A stretch of DNA of 43,768 nt, from NCBI GenBank assembly GCA_900547095.1, contig URFG01000011.1:1-43768 (forward strand), read 5' to 3'. Positions 1 through 7,408 of the stretch are shown here, piece after piece. The notes beneath the pieces are model-generated. The model was not told the origin of the DNA, did not search any database, and worked only from the letters and a program-made list of their open reading frames with translations. Position numbers and translations under genes: made by a program. The DNA comes from an uncultured Oscillospiraceae bacterium. GTDB taxonomy: Bacteria > Bacillota > Clostridia > Oscillospirales > Acutalibacteraceae. How positions within the stretch are numbered: position 1 is the first letter of the stretch; every line of letters starts with the position of its first letter.

Positions 1-116
1 CAATATCCGGCAGTTCGTTGTTCCAAGCAGATCCAGCCCTGCATTCCCTTGTGGACTCCGTCTTCAACATACTCTTCTTTTTCAACAATAACTTCTACAC
101 AATCCATCATTTTCAT
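1..116 (-). CDS. Partial small hypothetical protein, possibly immunity-like
   Basis: The minus strand opens with ATG at 116 and reads without a stop to the window edge, so only about 38 N-terminal residues are visible, beginning MKMMDCVEVIVEKEEYVEDG and continuing to VHKGMQGWICLEQR. The 'VHKGMQGWI' stretch resembles small DUF4926-like proteins often found beside toxin-type genes, recalled from family knowledge and not searched. Its ribosome site GGAGG (positions 124-128) lies inside the last codons of the upstream frameshifted gene, whose stop is one base before this ATG. The two are therefore likely translationally coupled. A role as immunity partner is inference from position only. Confidence 0.5.
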   Translation of the reverse strand, partial: MKMMDCVEVIVEKEEYVEDGVHKGMQGWICLEQRTAGY

Positions 117-117
117 T

Positions 118-676
118 TTATTTACCTCCTAATGGTGTTGTTAACTGAATATGTCCGTTTGGGTATACCATCCAACCCGTAATAAAAGAAACATTTTCAG
201 TTTTGTCTTTTCTTGGAATTTCAATTCTAATACTAATCCGTTGCCCGTCTTTATTCAATTTTCCTAACTCATAATTTCCCGAAACATATTTTTCTAATCC
301 CTTGTTTTTCAATTTCTGATTTCAGATATTCAGAGTCTTCAACCGAATAGCCCCATGACTTAAATAGTTTATCCTTACCATGCCCATATTCACCCTTGGT
401 ATCAAATAGATACGGATCGAATTTACCATAAGCACTATTGGAAGAACATTTTGTTAATACATCATTATATGGAATATCCTCCAGGATACAATGACAAAAC
501 GGATGATGCGGATGTTTAGGGGTTTTATTCGTATCAAACCAACATTCGTGAAGCATTAGACATTCCTCGCAATGATTTTCACTCAAATTGCGATGTATCC
601 ATTTGTTCCATTTTGGTGCTGCGGGCGCTTTCTCACCCCACACTCCGGCAGAAAACAATTCATTAAAAAAGCTCAT
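118..676 (-). pseudogene. Frameshifted DUF6883-like / phage-head-type domain protein
   Basis: Two overlapping frames make one protein if a single base is removed. Frame A starts at 676 and covers a Cys/His-rich N-terminal part (HCEEC, then HPHHPFCHC) and the segment ending SEIEKQG before running out of frame to a stop near 269. Frame B continues with GLEKYVSGNYELGKL and ends VYPNGHIQLTTPLGGK at 118. The join lies at a CCC run at 299-301 (GGG in the mRNA) or the neighbouring A run. The N-terminal cluster recalls the C-terminal tail of Mu gpF/SPP1 gp7 head proteins. The rest recalls DUF6883 domains found in polymorphic toxins. Intact length would be about 185 residues. A sequencing error or a real inactivating mutation are both possible. 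The function is not known. Confidence 0.6.
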
Positions 677-679
677 TTT

Positions 680-721
680 TTATAATACTCCTTTCTTTTT
701 AGCTTTTCAAGAGTATTATAA
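680..721 (-). promoter_or_regulatory. Inverted repeat overlapping the Shine-Dalgarno of the toxin-like gene
   Basis: TTATAATACTC at 680-690 and GAGTATTATAA at 711-721 form a perfect 11-bp inverted repeat with a 20-base spacer, just upstream of the ATG at 676. The Shine-Dalgarno AAGGAG (plus 688-693) lies partly inside the left arm, so the mRNA hairpin would hide the ribosome site. It could equally be a protein operator, since the arms contain promoter-like TATAAT. The structure is seen directly; its function is inferred. Confidence 0.45.
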
Positions 722-800
722 ATAAAACAAAAACGACATTCACCGACATCTTTTTAAAAAGATCGAATTTTTCAGCTGTGTATGCAGATCCGCACATATT

Positions 801-873
801 ACTTATTACTTACCAAAAATCCCGTTATGGATTCTATTTTTAAGTAAGAGTGAGGAGGTAAGAAGTAATAAGT
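801..873. repeat. 11-bp inverted repeat flanking an empty intergenic stretch
   Basis: ACTTATTACTT at 801-811 and AAGTAATAAGT at 863-873 are perfect inverted copies separated by 51 bases. The segment 722-873 has no plausible gene. The repeat lies between the accessory gene remnant and the tRNA terminator, where integration scars are common, but no integrase or duplicated tRNA end is visible in the window. Confidence 0.35.
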
Positions 874-905
874 AAAAATCCATTCACTAAAGTGAATGGA
901 TTTTT
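874..905 (-). terminator. Bidirectional terminator hairpin after tRNA-Arg
   Basis: Arms AAAAATCCATTCACT (874-888) and AGTGAATGGATTTTT (891-905) pair perfectly over 15 bp with a 2-base loop, and give a T run on either strand. It begins at the last base of the encoded CCA of the tRNA, so it should end tRNA transcription on the minus strand. Confidence 0.75.
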
Positions 906-981
906 GGCCTGCCCGAAGGGATTCGAACCCCCGTTCTTCAGAATCGGAATCTGTTGCGTTATCCAGCTGCGCCACGGGCAG
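905..981 (-). tRNA. tRNA-Arg (anticodon CCG)
   Basis: On the minus strand the acceptor arms CTGCCCG (from 981) and CGGGCAG (ending at 909) pair perfectly. They are followed by discriminator G and an encoded CCA (905-907). The D arm begins GCGCAGCTGGATAA, the T loop is TTCGAAT, and the anticodon loop is TTCCGAT with CCG at positions 34-36, which reads CGG arginine codons. No clear promoter is seen in the 40 bases to galE, so the tRNA may be cotranscribed with galE and released by processing. Its 3' end faces the accessory genes at 1-676. Confidence 0.92.
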
Positions 982-988
982 ATATTTT

Positions 989-1022
989 GCGGACTGTTTA
1001 AAAAAACAGTCCGCTTTTTTTT
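989..1022 (+). terminator. Hairpin with plus-strand T tract between tRNA-Arg and galE
   Basis: GCGGACTGTTT (989-999) pairs with AAACAGTCCGC (1004-1014), and T8 follows on the plus strand. Both neighbours are transcribed from the minus strand, where the hairpin is followed by AAAATAT, not by a T run. As drawn it would therefore stop antisense transcription entering galE, or act as a processing structure between galE and the tRNA. Confidence 0.55.
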
Positions 1023-2034
1023 AATTATTATATCCGTTAGGATTATTCTTTTGCCAGCGCCAGGTATCCTCGCACATTTCTTCAATTCCAAGCTCTGCTT
1101 TCCAGCCGAGAAGCTTTTCGGCTTTTGAAGAATCCGCATATACTTCATCGGGATCGCCGGGGCGGCGCGGATCGATAACATAAGGAATTTCAACGCCTGT
1201 TGCTTTAACAAACGCATCGCGCAGCTGAAGCACGCTGACGCCGTTGCCTGTTCCGAGGTTTATCGCCTCACAGCCTTTATTATTAAGCGCCCAGTCAATA
1301 GCCTTAACATGGCCTTTTGCTAAATCTACTACATGGATATAGTCGCGCACTCCCGTTCCGTCAACAGTATTATAATCGTTACCGAAAACATGGAGCTTTT
1401 CAAGCTTTCCTACTGCGACCTGTGAGATATAAGGCATAAGATTATTAGGAATTCCTTTAGGATCTTCACCTATCAGACCGCTCTTATGCGCGCCGATAGG
1501 ATTGAAATAGCGAAGAAGCGCTATCGACCAATCTTTATCCGCAACATAAAGGTCCTTAAGAATTTCTTCTATAAAGAGCTTTGTTCTGCCGTAAGGGTTA
1601 ATGGCACCTGTGGGCATACCCTCTTTAAGAGGCATAGTTTTTGCAACGCCGTAAACAGTTGCCGAAGAAGAAAATACTATTTTTTTAACATTGAATTCAG
1701 TCATAACCTCAATAAGGGAAATAGTGCTTTCAAGGTTATTCTGATAATATCTTATAGGCTCTCTTACCGATTCTCCGACGGCTTTAAGACCTGCGAAGTG
1801 GATGACCGCCTCAATATTTTCCTCTTTGAAAATTTTGCGCAGAGCAGATTTATCGCAGACATCATTTTCATAAAATCTGACCTTTTTGCCTGTGATCTTT
1901 TCCACTCTTTCAAGAGAAACGCTTGAGCTGTTATCCAAGTTATCGATAACAACAACATCTTTTCCTGCATTCAGCATTTCTATGCAGGTGTGGCTGCCGA
2001 TAAAGCCGGCGCCTCCGGTAATTAAAATTGCCAT
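1021..2034 (-). CDS. galE: UDP-glucose 4-epimerase
   Basis: This 337-residue cytoplasmic enzyme interconverts UDP-glucose and UDP-galactose in the Leloir pathway and supplies UDP-galactose for glycans. The N-terminal NAD-binding Rossmann motif is ITGGAGFIGSHT. The short-chain dehydrogenase catalytic pair appears as YGRTK near residues 149-153, preceded by SSSATVYG. Length matches bacterial GalE. The ATG at 2034 has AGGAG about ten bases upstream and a consensus promoter directly before it. No other Leloir gene is in the window, so galE stands alone downstream of the symporter gene and upstream of tRNA-Arg. Confidence 0.95.
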   Translation of the reverse strand: MAILITGGAGFIGSHTCIEMLNAGKDVVVIDNLDNSSSVSLERVEKITGKKVRFYENDVCDKSALRKIFKEENIEAVIHFAGLKAVGESVREPIRYYQNNLESTISLIEVMTEFNVKKIVFSSSATVYGVAKTMPLKEGMPTGAINPYGRTKLFIEEILKDLYVADKDWSIALLRYFNPIGAHKSGLIGEDPKGIPNNLMPYISQVAVGKLEKLHVFGNDYNTVDGTGVRDYIHVVDLAKGHVKAIDWALNNKGCEAINLGTGNGVSVLQLRDAFVKATGVEIPYVIDPRRPGDPDEVYADSSKAEKLLGWKAELGIEEMCEDTWRWQKNNPNGYNN

Positions 2035-2058
2035 TTAAAATCAACTCCTGACATAATA

Positions 2059-2086
2059 ATTATACATCTGAAAAAGTTGATGTCAA
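2059..2086 (-). promoter_or_regulatory. Consensus vegetative promoter of galE
   Basis: On the minus strand TTGACA (2081-2086), a 16-base spacer and TATAAT (2059-2064) match the housekeeping sigma consensus exactly. The predicted start near 2052 leaves a short leader containing AGGAG. The -35 box lies just after the stop codon of the symporter gene, so galE is expressed independently of it. Confidence 0.8.
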
Positions 2087-2091
2087 GAATT

Positions 2092-3642
2092 TTATACAGC
2101 GATTTCTTCTTTTTCCTCGTCGAGTTTTTCTTCGCCTTCCGCCTGCAGCTCAGGATCATAAGAGAGCATAGGAGTGGCGGCTTTGCCCTTTAAAATTCTT
2201 TTTAAATAATTCTTTGTGATCTTTGCGACCAACGGGCTTAAAGCAAGCACACCTATAAGGTTAGGCATCATCATAAGACCGTTAAAAGTATCGGAAATAT
2301 CCCAGGCAAGGGAAGAAGTCATAAGAGCGCCGGATATGATCATAAGAACGAATATTACTTTATAAACCTTTTTGCCTTTTGTACCGAATAAGTATTCAAC
2401 AGCTTTTGAGCCGTAATGCGACCAGCCGAGAACGGTGGTGAAAGCAAAAAGGAACATAGCGACCGCTATAAATCTTTCGCCGATATTTGCAAAAGAAAAT
2501 GTCTGATTAAAAGCTTTTGCAACTAAAGTTGCATCTGAATACATAGCTTCACCTGTAGAGAGATCGTAAACTCCGGAGGTAAGTATTACAAGCGCCGTCA
2601 TAGTGCAGACTACTATTGTATCTGCAAATACTTCGAATATACCCCACATTCCCTGAACTACGGGCTCGCGGACATTAGAGTTTGAGTGAACCATAACAGA
2701 AGAGCCGAGGCCTGCCTCATTTGAAAACACTCCTCTTTTAAAGCCCTGCGTTACGACCACGCTTATAAGGTAACCTATCGTTCCGCCGGCAGCCGCTACG
2801 GGTTTAAACGCGGTTTTGAAAATAGCGCCGAAGGCGGGGAGAATATGCTCATAATTTGTACCGATAACAGTAAGACTTCCGAGAACGAACATTATTACCA
2901 TAAAGGGAACTATTTTCTCGGCAAACGCGGCAATTCTTTTAAGTCCTCCGAGGATTATAAGCGCCGCAAGAGCCATAATAACCAGGCCGATAACAACATT
3001 ATAAAGGGTGATATCGCCGTAAAGCACCTTGTTTGAGAGTAATTTTATATCAAATGCGGAAACCACATTTGCGACGATTTTATTTACCTGCCCCATATTT
3101 CCTATACCGAAAGAGGCGATAATAGTAAACACGGAGAAAACGGCGGCAAGAACCGCTCCTAATTTTTTGCAGTGCTTTTTAGAGCCTAAGCCGTCTTTTA
3201 AGTAATACATTGCTCCGCCGGACCATTCGCCGTCGGAATTTCTTCTGCGGTAGAAAATACCGAGAACATTTTCAGAATAGTTTGTCATCATCCCGAAAAA
3301 CGCCGCTATCCACATCCAGAATATTGCTCCCGCGCCGCCTATGACTATAGCCGCGGCAACGCCTGCGATATTACCTGTTCCGATAGTTGCCGCAAGTGCG
3401 GTGCAGAGCGCCTGAAAAGGCGATATCGAGCCGCTTTCTTTGCTGTGGCCGATTACTTTTTTGTTAAACAGGCTTCCTATAGTGTTTTTCCACCAGTGCT
3501 TAAGGTGCGAAACCTGAAAGAATTTTGTCAGCACAGTCATAAGAATTCCGGTGAATATCAGAATAACTATACCGATCTTTACCCAAACAAACGAGTTTAT
3601 CTTATCGTTTATTTCGGTAAGTTTTTGCAGAAAATTTTCCAT
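2092..3642 (-). CDS. Sodium:alanine/glycine symporter (AGCS family)
   Basis: A membrane carrier of the AlsT/DagA (AGCS) family that imports glycine or alanine with a cation. About ten hydrophobic segments are visible, with family motifs ALAATIGTGNIAGVA and GGAMYYLKDGLG in the first half and FKRGVFSNEAGLGSS in the middle. The start at 3642 (MENFLQKLTE, 516 residues) is preferred over the longer reading from 3663, because GAGGAGAG sits at proper spacing before it. The C-terminal tail is acidic (EEKLDEEKEE). A glycine riboswitch and intrinsic terminator lie upstream, so glycine is the likely signal and possibly the substrate. That fits the known association of this riboswitch with AGCS genes. 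Confidence 0.92.
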   Translation of the reverse strand: MENFLQKLTEINDKINSFVWVKIGIVILIFTGILMTVLTKFFQVSHLKHWWKNTIGSLFNKKVIGHSKESGSISPFQALCTALAATIGTGNIAGVAAAIVIGGAGAIFWMWIAAFFGMMTNYSENVLGIFYRRRNSDGEWSGGAMYYLKDGLGSKKHCKKLGAVLAAVFSVFTIIASFGIGNMGQVNKIVANVVSAFDIKLLSNKVLYGDITLYNVVIGLVIMALAALIILGGLKRIAAFAEKIVPFMVIMFVLGSLTVIGTNYEHILPAFGAIFKTAFKPVAAAGGTIGYLISVVVTQGFKRGVFSNEAGLGSSVMVHSNSNVREPVVQGMWGIFEVFADTIVVCTMTALVILTSGVYDLSTGEAMYSDATLVAKAFNQTFSFANIGERFIAVAMFLFAFTTVLGWSHYGSKAVEYLFGTKGKKVYKVIFVLMIISGALMTSSLAWDISDTFNGLMMMPNLIGVLALSPLVAKITKNYLKRILKGKAATPMLSYDPELQAEGEEKLDEEKEEIAV

Positions 3643-3671
3643 ATTTTTTCTCTCCTCATACATAAAATTAT

Positions 3672-3716
3672 AAAAAAGCGAAATGCCGAAAAATTATAAA
3701 ACGGCACTTCGCTTTT
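3672..3716 (-). terminator. Riboswitch-controlled intrinsic terminator
   Basis: CGGCACTTCGCTTTT (3702-3716) and AAAAGCGAAATGCCG (3674-3688) form a 15-bp stem with one G-U pair, followed in the minus-strand transcript by a T run. It lies between the glycine aptamer and the symporter start, as expected of an expression platform that ends transcription when glycine is low. Confidence 0.8.
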
Positions 3717-3735
3717 GAAAACAATTAATATTTCT

Positions 3736-3835
3736 CACTTCGTCCGTTTGCCTGAGAGATTAAAGCATAATTTGCCTCTTGCCCCTTCGGCACCCACCTC
3801 ATTGCGGGATTCTCCAAAGTTCCATCCGCTCACAG
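3736..3835 (-). ncRNA. Glycine riboswitch (apparently single aptamer)
   Basis: The minus strand carries the signature elements of the glycine aptamer in order: GGAGAATC, GTGCCGAAGGGGCAA and ATCTCTCAGGCAAACGGAC. Only one copy of the CCGAAGGGGCAA core is present, so this looks like a singleton and not the classical tandem form. It precedes an AGCS symporter and a terminator hairpin. From family knowledge, glycine binding promotes read-through (ON switch). The exact ends of the aptamer are approximate. Confidence 0.9.
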
Positions 3836-3876
3836 TCGTTTTTTAAAAACTTCTGCAAGTTTCCTATAGATTTATA

Positions 3877-5664
3877 TTATTCAGTTGTGGTTTTAATTCC
3901 GATCGCAAGATCATCAAGCTGAGCTTTATCCACCGTTGCAGGCGCACCGGACATAAGCTCGCTTGAATTTGCAACTTTCGGGAAAGCTATAACATCTCTT
4001 AGAGAGTCACTGTCCGACATTATCATACAGAGCCTGTCAAGACCTATGCCCATTCCTGCGTGCGGAGGAGCTCCGAATTTGAAGGCGCCTATTAAAAATC
4101 CGAATTTCTGATAGGCTTCCTCATCGGAAAGACCTAAAGCATTGAACATATGCTTTTGAAGATCGGGATCCGTTATTCTAACAGAACCGCTTGAAAGCTC
4201 CGTTCCGTTAAGCACAAGATCATAAGCATTAGCATATACCTTTTCGGGCTCTTTGTCAAGATATTTTATACATTCGTCAAGCGGAGCGGTGAAAGGGTGA
4301 TGCATAGCGTCCCAATTTCCGGTTTCCTCATTGTATTCGAAAAACGGGAATTCGGTTATCCAAAGGAAGTTATATTTGTTTTCGGGAATTATTCCGAGTC
4401 TTTTTGCAACCGTGAGCCTTAAAGCGCCTAAAACGGGCAAAGTAACATTCTTTTTATCAGCGACTATGAATACAACATCGCCTTTTTTGGCATTAGTTCT
4501 TTCAAGTATCGCGTCAAATTCTTCCGGCTTTAGGAATTTTGCGAATGAAGAGGTGGGAGCCTCATCGTTCCACCTGATAAACGCAAGACCTTTAGCTCCT
4601 ATGCCTTTAGCCTCTTCGGTGAGCTTGTCTATCTCTTTTCTTGTATATGTACCGGCGGCATTTTCGGCGGTTATAGCTCTTACAGTTCCGCCGTTTTTAA
4701 CAGCTTCGGAAAATACCGAAAATCCGCAGCCCTTTACAATATCCGAAATATCCTTTATTTTCATTTCAAATCTTGTATCGGGCTTATCGGAGCCGTAATC
4801 ATTCATCGCGTCTACATATTTCATTCTCTTAATGGGAGTTTCTATCTCGACGCCTAATATTTCTTTAAACAGCCTTTTAACATAACCCTCTGCTATCTTA
4901 AAGACATCATCTCTTTCTACGAAAGACATTTCAAGGTCTATCTGGGTAAATTCGGGCTGTCTGTCGGCTCTTAAATCCTCGTCGCGGTAGCAGCGGGCAA
5001 GCTGCATATATCTGTCAAATCCCGAAACCATAAGCAGCTGCTTATACATCTGCGGCGACTGCGGAAGCGCGAAAAAGCTTCCTTTATGCACTCTTGACGG
5101 AACAAGATAATCTCTTGCGCCCTCGGGAGTGGATTTTATAAGAGTGGGAGTTTCTATCTCTAAAAATCCGTTTTCATCAAAATAATCTCTTGTGACCTTT
5201 GTGATACGGTGGCGCATCATTATATTTTTCTGCAAAGGAGCACGTCTTAAATCGAGATATCTGTATTTAAGTCTTAATTCCTCGTTAGCGTTACTGTCGG
5301 CTAAAATTTCGAAAGGCGGAGTTTGTGCCTCGCCGAGGATTTTAAGAATATCGGCTTCTATTTCAATTTCGCCGGTGGGAATATCTTTATTCACAGAAGA
5401 GCGCATTCTCACTTTGCCGTGAGCCATTATAACAAATTCGCTTTTTAAAAGCGCGGCTTTTTCGAATACCGAGCGGTCGGTAGAATCGTCAAAAGCTATC
5501 TGAACAATGCCCGTTCTGTCACGCAAGTCCACAAAAATAAGACTTCCGAGATCGCGGACTCTCTGCACCCAGCCGCAAACGACGGTTTCTTTTCCGATAT
5601 CGGCACTGCTCAGCGTTCCGCACATATGAGTCCGCTTCATACCGTCAAGTCTGTCAAGTTTCAT
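3877..5664 (-). CDS. aspS: Aspartyl-tRNA synthetase
   Basis: A class II synthetase that charges tRNA-Asp with aspartate in the cytoplasm. The 595 residues fit the bacterial type: an N-terminal OB-fold anticodon domain (VCGWVQRVRDLGSLIFVDLR), the catalytic core with FALPQSPQMYKQ, motif 2 CYRDEDLRADRQPEF, a bacterial GAD insertion near residues 300-420, and motif 3 GMGIGLDRL near the end. Its ATG overlaps the hisS stop as TAATG, so the pair is translationally coupled, a gene order common in Firmicutes. It is the last gene of the long minus-strand block. No T-box is seen, because the gene sits inside an operon. Confidence 0.96.
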   Translation of the reverse strand: MKLDRLDGMKRTHMCGTLSSADIGKETVVCGWVQRVRDLGSLIFVDLRDRTGIVQIAFDDSTDRSVFEKAALLKSEFVIMAHGKVRMRSSVNKDIPTGEIEIEADILKILGEAQTPPFEILADSNANEELRLKYRYLDLRRAPLQKNIMMRHRITKVTRDYFDENGFLEIETPTLIKSTPEGARDYLVPSRVHKGSFFALPQSPQMYKQLLMVSGFDRYMQLARCYRDEDLRADRQPEFTQIDLEMSFVERDDVFKIAEGYVKRLFKEILGVEIETPIKRMKYVDAMNDYGSDKPDTRFEMKIKDISDIVKGCGFSVFSEAVKNGGTVRAITAENAAGTYTRKEIDKLTEEAKGIGAKGLAFIRWNDEAPTSSFAKFLKPEEFDAILERTNAKKGDVVFIVADKKNVTLPVLGALRLTVAKRLGIIPENKYNFLWITEFPFFEYNEETGNWDAMHHPFTAPLDECIKYLDKEPEKVYANAYDLVLNGTELSSGSVRITDPDLQKHMFNALGLSDEEAYQKFGFLIGAFKFGAPPHAGMGIGLDRLCMIMSDSDSLRDVIAFPKVANSSELMSGAPATVDKAQLDDLAIGIKTTTE

Positions 5665-6977
5665 TAAAATGCACCTTCTATTGAATTTTCGAGATTTAAA
5701 AGAGCCTGCTTATTCTTTATTTCAAGCAGTTCGTTTGAAATATTGCTGAGAGTAACCTCTGAAAGTTCCCCTGTCAGCATATTTTTAATTATTGCCTTAT
5801 CTGCCGAAAGCTCGTTTTCACCTATTACGGTGCTGTAAAGAGCACCTGATTTATCGGCGTATTTCATCTGGGCTTTAAGCCCTTTTTCGGAAATATCGGT
5901 CAGTGCAGAAAATCCTTTTTTTCTAAGTTCGGAGCAAAGCTGTGCTGCTTTAAGCCGCGCGCTTTCTCCCATACTTCCGATATATATATCAAACTTCTTT
6001 TCTTCGGGGAAAGGAACTGCGTTGTTTTCAAGAAGAAGCATAAGTCTTTCAATTCCTATGGCAAATCCGAGAGCGGGGATATCCTGACCGCCCATTTTTG
6101 AAACAAGCCCGTCGTACCTTCCGCCTCCGCAAACAGTTGATTGAGCGCCGATATCTCCGGAGATGAATTCAAACACGGTCTTAGAGTAATAATCAAGACC
6201 TCTTACAATATTCGGATTGACTTTAAAGTCAAGACCGATAGCGTCAAGATAGCTTTTAACACCCTCAAAATGCGTTTTGCAGTCCTCGCAGAGATAATCG
6301 GTAACTTTAGGAGCATTAAGCGCAAGCTTTGAGCAAAAAGGCGACTTGCAGTCAAGAATTCTCATAGGATTTCTTTCAAGTCTTTCCTTGCAGGTATCGC
6401 AAAGCTGATCAATATTTGCATAAAAATAATCTTTTAATGCTTTTTGATATTCTTTTCTGCACTCGGGGCAGCCTATGGAATTAATTTCGAGCCTTAGATT
6501 ATTTACGCCTAAATTTTTAAGCACTCTGCTTGCAAGGGAAATTATTTCCGCGTCGGCAGCAGGAGAGGCGGCGCCGAAGCACTCAACTCCGAATTGGTGG
6601 AATTCTCTCATTCTTCCTGCCTGCGGCTTTTCATATCTGTAACAGCCGCCGATATAGCAGACCTTTTGCGGAAGAATACCGCTTAAAAGGCCGTGCTCTA
6701 TCATACTTCTTACAGTTCCCGCAGTAAGCTCGGGGCGAAGAGTTAAAGATCTTCCGCCTTTATCGGAAAATGTGTACATTTCCTTTTGAACGACGTCTGT
6801 GGTTTCCCCGACATTACGGCTGAAAACCTCGGTATGCTCAAAAACAGGTACTCTTATTTCTTTGAAACCGAAATTAAAGGCGGTTTCAAGCATTACCTTT
6901 TCAATATACTGATATTTATAAACTCGGTAGGGCAGGATATCCGCCGTTCCTTTTATTGCGTGATTTATTTCAGACAT
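5664..6977 (-). CDS. hisS: Histidyl-tRNA synthetase
   Basis: A class II synthetase that attaches histidine to tRNA-His. Visible marks over 437 residues are the N-terminal KGTADILPYR, motif 2 CYRYEKPQAGRMREFHQFG, the histidine-binding GLDYYSKTVFEF, GGGRYDGL and the C-terminal anticodon domain. The central part has paired cysteines (CPEC, CDTC, CKSPFC, CEDC), a feature of the Clostridia form that may bind zinc. CGGAG precedes the ATG. It follows mgsA by 14 bases and overlaps aspS by one. Confidence 0.96.
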   Translation of the reverse strand: MSEINHAIKGTADILPYRVYKYQYIEKVMLETAFNFGFKEIRVPVFEHTEVFSRNVGETTDVVQKEMYTFSDKGGRSLTLRPELTAGTVRSMIEHGLLSGILPQKVCYIGGCYRYEKPQAGRMREFHQFGVECFGAASPAADAEIISLASRVLKNLGVNNLRLEINSIGCPECRKEYQKALKDYFYANIDQLCDTCKERLERNPMRILDCKSPFCSKLALNAPKVTDYLCEDCKTHFEGVKSYLDAIGLDFKVNPNIVRGLDYYSKTVFEFISGDIGAQSTVCGGGRYDGLVSKMGGQDIPALGFAIGIERLMLLLENNAVPFPEEKKFDIYIGSMGESARLKAAQLCSELRKKGFSALTDISEKGLKAQMKYADKSGALYSTVIGENELSADKAIIKNMLTGELSEVTLSNISNELLEIKNKQALLNLENSIEGAF

Positions 6978-6991
6978 TTTTTACTCCGTGA

Positions 6992-7393
6992 TTATGATTT
7001 CTTTACTATTTCGCGCCAATCGAGATCTCCGCGCTCAAGACCGTGTATCAAAACCTCGGCGGTTGCGATATTTGTTGCAAAAGGAATGTTATGAACATCG
7101 CAAAGCCTCAAAAGCGAGCTTTCATCGGGCTCGCCGGGATTCGGGTTTAAAGGATCTCTGAAATAAAGCAGCATATCTATCTCATTGCAGCCTATTCTTG
7201 AAGCGATCTGCTGTGAGCCGCCCTGAGATCCGCCTAAAAATTTCACTATGTTAAGGCCTGTTGCTTCGCAGACAATTTTTCCTGTCGTACCCGTTGCGAT
7301 AAGGTTATGTCTTGAAAGAATACCGCAATAGGCTATGCAAAACTGTACCATTAATTCTTTTTTTGCGTCGTGTGCTATCAGTGCAATCGTCAT
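6992..7393 (-). CDS. mgsA: Methylglyoxal synthase
   Basis: Converts dihydroxyacetone phosphate to methylglyoxal and phosphate, a glycolytic bypass that relieves phosphate limitation. The 133 residues match the family in length and carry its motifs: MTIALIAHDAKKELM at the start, TGTTG, GGSQGGSQQIA (phosphate binding) and DPLNPNPGEPD. The spacing to the MinD-like gene is 15 bases, with AAGGAGAG before the start. mgsA beside min/mre genes is a known Clostridia arrangement with no clear biochemical reason. The rhamnose pathway elsewhere in the window also produces DHAP, but no direct link can be shown. Confidence 0.95.
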   Translation of the reverse strand: MTIALIAHDAKKELMVQFCIAYCGILSRHNLIATGTTGKIVCEATGLNIVKFLGGSQGGSQQIASRIGCNEIDMLLYFRDPLNPNPGEPDESSLLRLCDVHNIPFATNIATAEVLIHGLERGDLDWREIVKKS

Positions 7394-7408
7394 AAAATAC
7401 TCTCCTTT

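Noticed and set aside
840..1217. Minus-strand frame running across galE end and the tRNA
   Set aside because: It runs through the tRNA gene and its terminator and overlaps galE in another frame.
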